A stretch of DNA of 9,485 bases from the NCBI GenBank assembly GCA_947624465.1, contig CANQKJ010000067.1, positions 1 to 9,485 of the forward strand. Direction: 5' to 3'. A program made the translations under genes and the position numbers. Below the pieces are notes generated by a model. The model saw only the letters and a list, made by a program, of their open reading frames with translations. It ran no database searches and was not told the DNA's origin. The DNA comes from an uncultured Oscillospiraceae bacterium (GTDB lineage: Bacteria; Bacillota; Clostridia; Oscillospirales; Oscillospiraceae). This document shows, in pieces, positions 5,413 through 9,485 of this stretch (within the stretch, counting starts at the first letter, position 1; each line of letters opens with the position of its first letter).

Positions 5413-6132
5413 ATGAAATCTTTGCGCGCGAATCTCGGATTGATCGTCCTGTGCCTGGTAGAGCTGGCCGTCGGCGTCGTCCTGCTGATCGACCCGGACC
5501 GGTTCACCAGAGCCGTGCTGTTCGTCGTGGGCGCGGTGCTGCTGATCGCCGGCATCGTCTGCGTCATCCGCTACTTCATCTCCTCCCCCGAAATGGCCGT
5601 CATGGAGAAGAATCTGGCCATCGGCCTGCTGTGCCTGATCGCCGGTGCCCTGTTCGTGTTCCGCAACAGCCTCTTTCCCTCCCTCACCCACATCTACGGC
5701 ATCGCGCTGCTCATCGTGGGCGCCGTCAAGTTCCAGCAGGGCATCGACCGGCTCCGCTTCCGCCTGCCCTATTGGTATCTCACGGTGATCAACGCCCTGA
5801 TCGCCATGGTCATCAGCGTGCTGATCCTGATCGACCCCTTCAAGGCCATGGAGATGCTGTGGCGCATCGTGGCCATCGCGCTGATCGTGGAGGCCATTCT
5901 GGACCTGGCCGCCGTCATCACTGGCATCAAGGCCGGCCCGACGCCCAGCGGGCCCCCGCTGGGCCAGGTGCCCGAGCGGTTCACCGCCGGCAAGAGCGCC
6001 GCCGCTGCTGACAGCACCGACTTCCAGCCGGTCTCCAATGACGCCGCCACCGCCGCTCCTCCCGCGAATCAAAACCCCGCCCCCTACACCCCGGAGGACA
6101 TGAAGCCCGTCGATCCCGGTGAAAACAAGTGA
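5413..6132 (+). CDS. DUF308/HdeD-like six-helix membrane protein with a Pro/Ala-rich tail
   Basis: A 239-residue integral membrane protein. Six hydrophobic segments can be read at about 8-26, 34-56, 67-83, 93-107, 119-140 and 148-171. The phrase LLIDP near 24-28 recurs as LILIDP at 137-142, each followed by a further helix, an internal repeat consistent with the DUF308 (HdeD-type) fold. After residue 172 the protein is soluble and low in complexity, rich in Pro, Ala and Asn, ending with acidic and charged residues. HdeD relates to acid resistance in Escherichia coli, but the Firmicutes relatives have no settled role, so no function is assigned. Translation starts at an ATG with a strong AAAGGAGG site. 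It lies 35 nt downstream of degV with no terminator between, suggesting one transcript, and ends at a strong hairpin terminator. Confidence 0.82.
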   Translation: MKSLRANLGLIVLCLVELAVGVVLLIDPDRFTRAVLFVVGAVLLIAGIVCVIRYFISSPEMAVMEKNLAIGLLCLIAGALFVFRNSLFPSLTHIYGIALLIVGAVKFQQGIDRLRFRLPYWYLTVINALIAMVISVLILIDPFKAMEMLWRIVAIALIVEAILDLAAVITGIKAGPTPSGPPLGQVPERFTAGKSAAAADSTDFQPVSNDAATAAPPANQNPAPYTPEDMKPVDPGENK

Positions 6133-6142
6133 ACACACTGAC

Positions 6143-6168
6143 AAAGCCCCGCCGGCCGGCGGGGCTTT
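6143..6168. terminator. Intrinsic terminator between convergent genes
   Basis: A perfect 11-bp stem, AAAGCCCCGCC (6143-6153) with GGCGGGGCTTT (6158-6168), loop GGCC, is followed by CCCTTTATGG on the + strand. It lies between the end of the DUF308 gene (10 nt before) and the end of the leftward HAD gene (17 nt after on the map). It can form on both strands, so it may also end the nadK-argR-recN-HAD transcript, though the T-runs are short. Confidence 0.88.
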
Positions 6169-6185
6169 CCCTTTATGGTTATGAT

Positions 6186-6971
6186 TCAATCCAGCAGTCC
6201 GAAATGCCGCAGGGCCTGGCAGATCCCGTCCTCCCAGACGGAGCCGGTCACGTAGTCAGCCATGGCCTTGATCCGCTCCACGCCGTTGCCCATGCACACG
6301 CTGAGGCCCGCCATAGACAGCACCACGTCGTCGTTCTCCCCGTCGCCAAAGGCCATGATCTCCTCCCGCTCCAGGCCGAACCGCTCCATGGTGGCCCGGA
6401 CGCCGTCGGCCTTGCGGCCCCCCTTGGGGAGGAGGTCCACCCCCTCCGGGTGCCAGCGGGTGTGGCCGCAGTGGGGCATGACTGAAAAAAACAGCTCCTC
6501 CTCGCTCTCGTCCACCAGGGGCACGAACTGATAGATATTCTGTTCCAGCACCCACTCCGGCTCCGCCAGGGGGTAGATCGGCGTGTGGAGGAATCGGAAC
6601 ACCCGCTCCACCCTGTCGTCCACCAGGTTGATCCGGCTGGCCCCGTTGCTCTCCATCAGCGCGGCGATACCGGGATTGTCCCGGAGGACCCGGATGGCGT
6701 TTTTCAGATCCTCCGCCGGGATGGGGATGTCCCGGTAGATCTCCCTGTCGTCAAAGCAGCACTGGCCGTTGAGGGTGACATAGGCGTCGAATCCCACGTC
6801 CCGGAGCATCCCGGTGCTGGCCAGATCCTGCTTCGCCCGCCCGGTGCAGATGAAAATTTTGATCCCCCGCTCCCGTAGGGCCAGAAGGTCCGCCCGCAGC
6901 GGGTCGGAAATGGCCTTGCCGTGGGGCGGGACCAGGGTGCCGTCCACATCGAAAAAGATGCCTTTGATCAT
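6186..6971 (-). CDS. Cof-type HAD-superfamily hydrolase
   Basis: A 261-residue member of the HAD-IIB (Cof) subfamily, predicted cytosolic phosphatases acting on sugar phosphates, pyridoxal phosphate or similar small molecules; the substrate cannot be told from sequence. All four HAD motifs are present: DVDGTL (8-13) with nucleophile Asp8 and acid/base Asp10; ICTGR (41-45) with Thr43; GGRKADGV (184-191) with Lys187; and FGDGENDDVVLSMAG (208-222) with the metal-binding aspartates. A C2 cap domain lies between motifs II and III (about 80-180), including the NGQ segment at 68-70. The ATG begins one base after the recN stop codon, so translation is probably coupled. It is the last gene of the nadK-argR-recN operon, and a hairpin terminator follows. 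Its link to the operon's other functions is unknown. Confidence 0.92.
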   Translation of the reverse strand: MIKGIFFDVDGTLVPPHGKAISDPLRADLLALRERGIKIFICTGRAKQDLASTGMLRDVGFDAYVTLNGQCCFDDREIYRDIPIPAEDLKNAIRVLRDNPGIAALMESNGASRINLVDDRVERVFRFLHTPIYPLAEPEWVLEQNIYQFVPLVDESEEELFFSVMPHCGHTRWHPEGVDLLPKGGRKADGVRATMERFGLEREEIMAFGDGENDDVVLSMAGLSVCMGNGVERIKAMADYVTGSVWEDGICQALRHFGLLD

Positions 6972-6972
6972 G

Positions 6973-8667
6973 TCAGCGCGATTCTCCCGTCTTGTACGCT
7001 TCGGCGGAGGACAGCAGCTCCTCCGCGCTTTGGAGCATGGTCTCCGTGACCGCCCCGCCGCCCAGGCGGGCCAGCTCCTCTTTGCGGCCCTGCCGCTCCA
7101 GACGGGTCACCCGCGTATAGGTGCGACCGTCCCGCGCCCCCTTCTCCACCGAGAAATGGGCGTCCCCCATGGCGGCGATCTGGGGCAGATGGGTCACGCA
7201 CAGCACCTGCTTGCTCTTTGACACCTGATAGAGCTTCCGGGCCACCTTGGCCGCCGCCCGGCCGGAGACGCCGGCGTCCACCTCGTCGAAGATGAGGGTG
7301 GATACCTCCTCCGTGTCGGCCAGCACGTTTTTCAGCGCCAGCATGATCCGGGACAGCTCGCCGCCGGAGGCGATCCGGTCGATGGGCTTCAGATCCTCGC
7401 CCACGTTGGCGGACATGAGGAACCGCACCGTGTCCATGCCGCTCAAGTCCATGCCGTCGGGGGCGTCCTTGGGGGAGAACTCCACCTGGAAACGCACCCT
7501 GGGCATATCCAGTTCGGAGAGTTCCGTCTGGATGCGCTTCGCCAGCACCTCCGCGGCTTTCTGCCGATCGGTGGAAAGGAGTTTTCCTTGCTCCATCGCC
7601 TGTTCCAGGGCCTTGGACAGCTCTCCCTCCAGCTTGGCGGCGCGCTCCTCGGAAAACTGGATGGTATCCAGCTCCGCTCTGCACTTTGCCAGATAGTCCA
7701 GCATCTCCTCCGTGGTGCCTCCGTATTTCTTTTTCAGCCGGTAGAGCCGGTCCAGCCGGGCCTCCACCTCGTCCAGCTCGCCGGGGTAGAAGTCAAAGGC
7801 GCTCCGGGCGTCCCGTACCCGCTCCGCCAAATCGTCCAGGTCGCAGCGGAGCCGGGTGGCGGCCTGGGCCAGCTCCTGCAGGTCGGCGCTGTGCTTGCCG
7901 CCGGAGGTCAGATGGCCCTCCGCCTCCATCAGCAGGGACAGGGCGCCGTCTCCCTCCTCCCCGCCGGTGAGGGCCGCCCAGGCCCCCTCCACCGCGGAGG
8001 TGAGCCGCTCGGCGTTGCGCAGGACCTCCCGCCGGTCGGACAGCTCCCCGCCCTCGCCGGGGCGGAGGTCCGCCGCCTCCAGTTCGTCGATCTGATATCG
8101 CAGGGTGTCGATCCGCCGGGCCTTCTCCGCCTCGTCCATCTGGAGGGCGGAGAGGGCCTTTCGGATCTCCCGCACCCGCTCATAGGCGGCCGCAAAGGCG
8201 GCCCTCCGATCCCCCGTTCCGCCGAAGCTGTCCAGATAGTCCAGGTGGCAGTCCTCGTCCAAGAGCTGCTGGCCGTCGTGCTGGCCGTGGATGTTCAGCA
8301 GCCGCACCCCCAGCTCCCGGAGCTGACCCACCAAAATGGGCACGCCCCCCACCCTGCAGACGTTTCTCCCGTCGCTCTGGATGACCCGCTCCAGCAGCAG
8401 CTCGCCGTTCTCGTCGGGGACCGTCCCCATCTCGTCGAACCAGCGGAGGGCGGGCAGGTCCCGGAACACCGCCGTCACACGGGCGGACCTGGCCCCGGTG
8501 CGGATCAGGTCCCGGCTGGTGCGCTCCCCCATGATGGCGCCGATGGCGTCGATGACGATGGATTTGCCCGCGCCGGTCTCGCCGGTGAGGACGTTGAACC
8601 CCTCCTCAAAGGAGATGTCCGCCTGGTCGATGACCGCGATATTCTCGATATGGAGCAGAGACAGCAT
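6973..8667 (-). CDS. recN: DNA repair protein RecN
   Basis: RecN is an SMC-like ATPase that acts early in double-strand-break repair by recombination, gathering DNA ends in the nucleoid. Its 564 residues match the 550-576 range. The N-terminus has the typical LLHIENIAVIDQ start and Walker A GETGAGKS (29-36), with the conserved IVIDAI after it. A long charged helical region (about 150-360) forms the coiled-coil arm. The C-terminal half has the ABC signature SGGELSR (434-440), Walker B LIFDE (458-462) with DAGVSG, and VTHLPQIAAM with the switch histidine near 493. The start codon lies 6 nt after the argR stop, and its Shine-Dalgarno (GAGGGTGAG) overlaps the argR end. No LexA-type box was noticed nearby, so it is probably driven by the operon promoter upstream of the window. 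Confidence 0.97.
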   Translation of the reverse strand: MLSLLHIENIAVIDQADISFEEGFNVLTGETGAGKSIVIDAIGAIMGERTSRDLIRTGARSARVTAVFRDLPALRWFDEMGTVPDENGELLLERVIQSDGRNVCRVGGVPILVGQLRELGVRLLNIHGQHDGQQLLDEDCHLDYLDSFGGTGDRRAAFAAAYERVREIRKALSALQMDEAEKARRIDTLRYQIDELEAADLRPGEGGELSDRREVLRNAERLTSAVEGAWAALTGGEEGDGALSLLMEAEGHLTSGGKHSADLQELAQAATRLRCDLDDLAERVRDARSAFDFYPGELDEVEARLDRLYRLKKKYGGTTEEMLDYLAKCRAELDTIQFSEERAAKLEGELSKALEQAMEQGKLLSTDRQKAAEVLAKRIQTELSELDMPRVRFQVEFSPKDAPDGMDLSGMDTVRFLMSANVGEDLKPIDRIASGGELSRIMLALKNVLADTEEVSTLIFDEVDAGVSGRAAAKVARKLYQVSKSKQVLCVTHLPQIAAMGDAHFSVEKGARDGRTYTRVTRLERQGRKEELARLGGGAVTETMLQSAEELLSSAEAYKTGESR

Positions 8668-8673
8668 TTCTTC

Positions 8674-9135
8674 TCACCCTCGATCCAGCATAGAGGCGAT
8701 CTCCTTGCAGAAGCGCTCGGCGACCGGGCCGCTCCGCATGATGAGCAAAACGGTGTCGTCCCCGGCCAGAGAGCCCACCAGTGTGTCGATGCCCATTCCG
8801 TCCAGCGCGGCGGCGGCGGCGGGAGCCAGTCCCGGCATGGTCTTGACCACCACCAGGTTCTGGGCGCAGTCGCAGGAGACGACCCCCTCCTTGAAGATGT
8901 TCTGCATCCGCCCGGCGGCTGCCCTCCGCACCGGCACCGTGTCGGAGGCCACATAGCGGTAGCGCCCGTCCTCCGCCGGCCGTTTCACCAGGTTCAGCTC
9001 CTTGATGTCCCGGGAAATAGTGGCCTGGGTGGCCCGGATGCCGGCGGCGTTCAGCAGTTTCAGCATCTGCTCCTGGGTCTCCACATCCTGCGACCCGATG
9101 ATGCGCAGGATCTCCCTCTGTCGGTTGGCCTTCAT
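8674..9135 (-). CDS. argR: Arginine repressor ArgR/AhrC
   Basis: ArgR is a hexameric regulator that with bound arginine represses arginine biosynthesis genes and in some Firmicutes activates arginine catabolism. At 153 residues it has the family length (about 149-156). The N-terminal winged helix-turn-helix contains the recognition segment TQATISRDIKELNLVK (36-51). The C-terminal oligomerisation and arginine-binding domain has SLAGDDTVLLI (122-132), with the aspartate pair that contacts arginine. It starts at an ATG 4 nt after the nadK stop, with an AAAGGTG site inside the end of nadK, and overlaps the recN ribosome binding site at its own end. The nadK-argR-recN order is widely conserved in Firmicutes. 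I saw no clear ARG-box operator in the window; the arginine genes it controls are elsewhere. Confidence 0.97.
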   Translation of the reverse strand: MKANRQREILRIIGSQDVETQEQMLKLLNAAGIRATQATISRDIKELNLVKRPAEDGRYRYVASDTVPVRRAAAGRMQNIFKEGVVSCDCAQNLVVVKTMPGLAPAAAAALDGMGIDTLVGSLAGDDTVLLIMRSGPVAERFCKEIASMLDRG

Positions 9136-9139
9136 ATGC

Positions 9140-9485
9140 TCACACCTTTCCCAGTTTCTGATTGATGCGCTCGTAAAAGCTCCGGCCGGTGAGTTTCACC
9201 AACCGGGTGGTCTGCTGAGACCGGCGGCACTCCACCCAGTCCCCCGGCTGGATGCGGAAGGCCCGGCCGCCGTCCACCGACAGGTAGGCGGATTTCTTCC
9301 CGCTGGAGAGCATCCGCACCCCGATGGAGCGGTCCCGGTTGAGGACAAAGGGCTTGGCGTGGAGGGAGTGGGCGCAGATGGGAGTGATGATGATGTTCTC
9401 CGCCGTAGGCTCCACGATGGGCCCTCCCGCCGCCATGGAATAGGCGGTGGAGCCGGTGGGGGTGGCGATGACCACGCCATCCCCG
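9140..9485 (-). CDS. nadK: NAD kinase, C-terminal part (partial at right edge)
   Basis: NAD kinase phosphorylates NAD to NADP using ATP or polyphosphate. Only the last 114 residues are in the window, read leftward from the right edge, and the stop is at 9142-9140. The visible portion opens with GDGVVIATPTGSTAYS, the family's conserved glycine-rich and TPTGSTAYS motif, followed by AAGGPIVEP, the ITPICAHSL segment and LSVDGG. These belong to the C-terminal beta-rich domain that shapes the NAD site. The upstream GGDGT motif and the true start are outside the window. The frame continues past an apparent GTG at 9475, which is an internal valine, not a start. It is the first visible gene of the nadK-argR-recN-HAD operon; further upstream genes and the promoter lie beyond the edge. 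Confidence 0.95.
   Translation of the reverse strand, partial: GDGVVIATPTGSTAYSMAAGGPIVEPTAENIIITPICAHSLHAKPFVLNRDRSIGVRMLSSGKKSAYLSVDGGRAFRIQPGDWVECRRSQQTTRLVKLTGRSFYERINQKLGKV

Noticed and set aside
8668..8700. LexA/SOS box or ARG box near recN and argR
   Set aside because: I looked for GAACNNNNGTTC-like and AATTCA-type palindromes by eye and saw none convincing. Control probably comes from the operon promoter beyond the right edge.
7588..9165. 525-codon open frame on the + strand opposite recN, argR and the end of nadK
   Set aside because: It crosses three real genes on the other strand and has a Pro/Gln/Gly/His-rich composition typical of GC-rich antisense frames.

Overview
The window is a GC-rich (roughly 60-65% by eye) stretch of bacterial chromosome of ordinary housekeeping character. 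Strong AGGAGG-type ribosome binding sites, sigma-A-like promoters, the nadK-argR-recN gene order and the family resemblance of the proteins all suggest a high-GC member of the Clostridia. Gut Oscillospiraceae such as Flavonifractor, Intestinimonas or Oscillibacter relatives are my best guess, but that is inference and I cannot name the species.

Layout from left to right. (1) The end of dapA and a complete dapB run rightward as a lysine/diaminopimelate pair and finish at a strong hairpin terminator (1160-1191). (2) A leftward ABC-F ATPase gene (1198-2730) converges on that terminator. It sits behind a consensus promoter (2963-2991) and a structured leader of about 225 nt that ends in an intrinsic terminator just before the gene's ribosome binding site, an attenuator layout. 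(3) A leftward tyrS (3063-4286) has its own terminator, whose stem is the same as the dapB one. (4) A short divergent promoter region leads to a rightward pair, degV (fatty-acid binding protein) and a six-helix DUF308/HdeD-like membrane protein, closed by a GC-rich terminator at 6143-6168. (5) A tightly packed leftward operon fills the rest: nadK (partial, from the right edge), argR, recN and a Cof-type HAD phosphatase, with gaps of only 1-6 nt.

Functionally, dapA/dapB feed cell-wall diaminopimelate and lysine synthesis, tyrS charges tRNA-Tyr, degV and the DUF308 protein are envelope or lipid related, and nadK-argR-recN is a conserved Firmicutes cluster for NADP supply, arginine control and DNA repair.

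The most interesting part is the ABC-F unit. It carries a candidate four-codon upstream ORF, several hairpins and an upstream segment that can pair with the terminator's 5' arm. This is what antibiotic-responsive ribosomal attenuation of ABC-F resistance genes looks like elsewhere. The unit is also bracketed by two copies of a 31-nt terminator repeat that differ only in the loop, and parts of the gene are more AT-rich than its neighbours. I saw no insertion sequence, CRISPR array, tRNA or rRNA gene.
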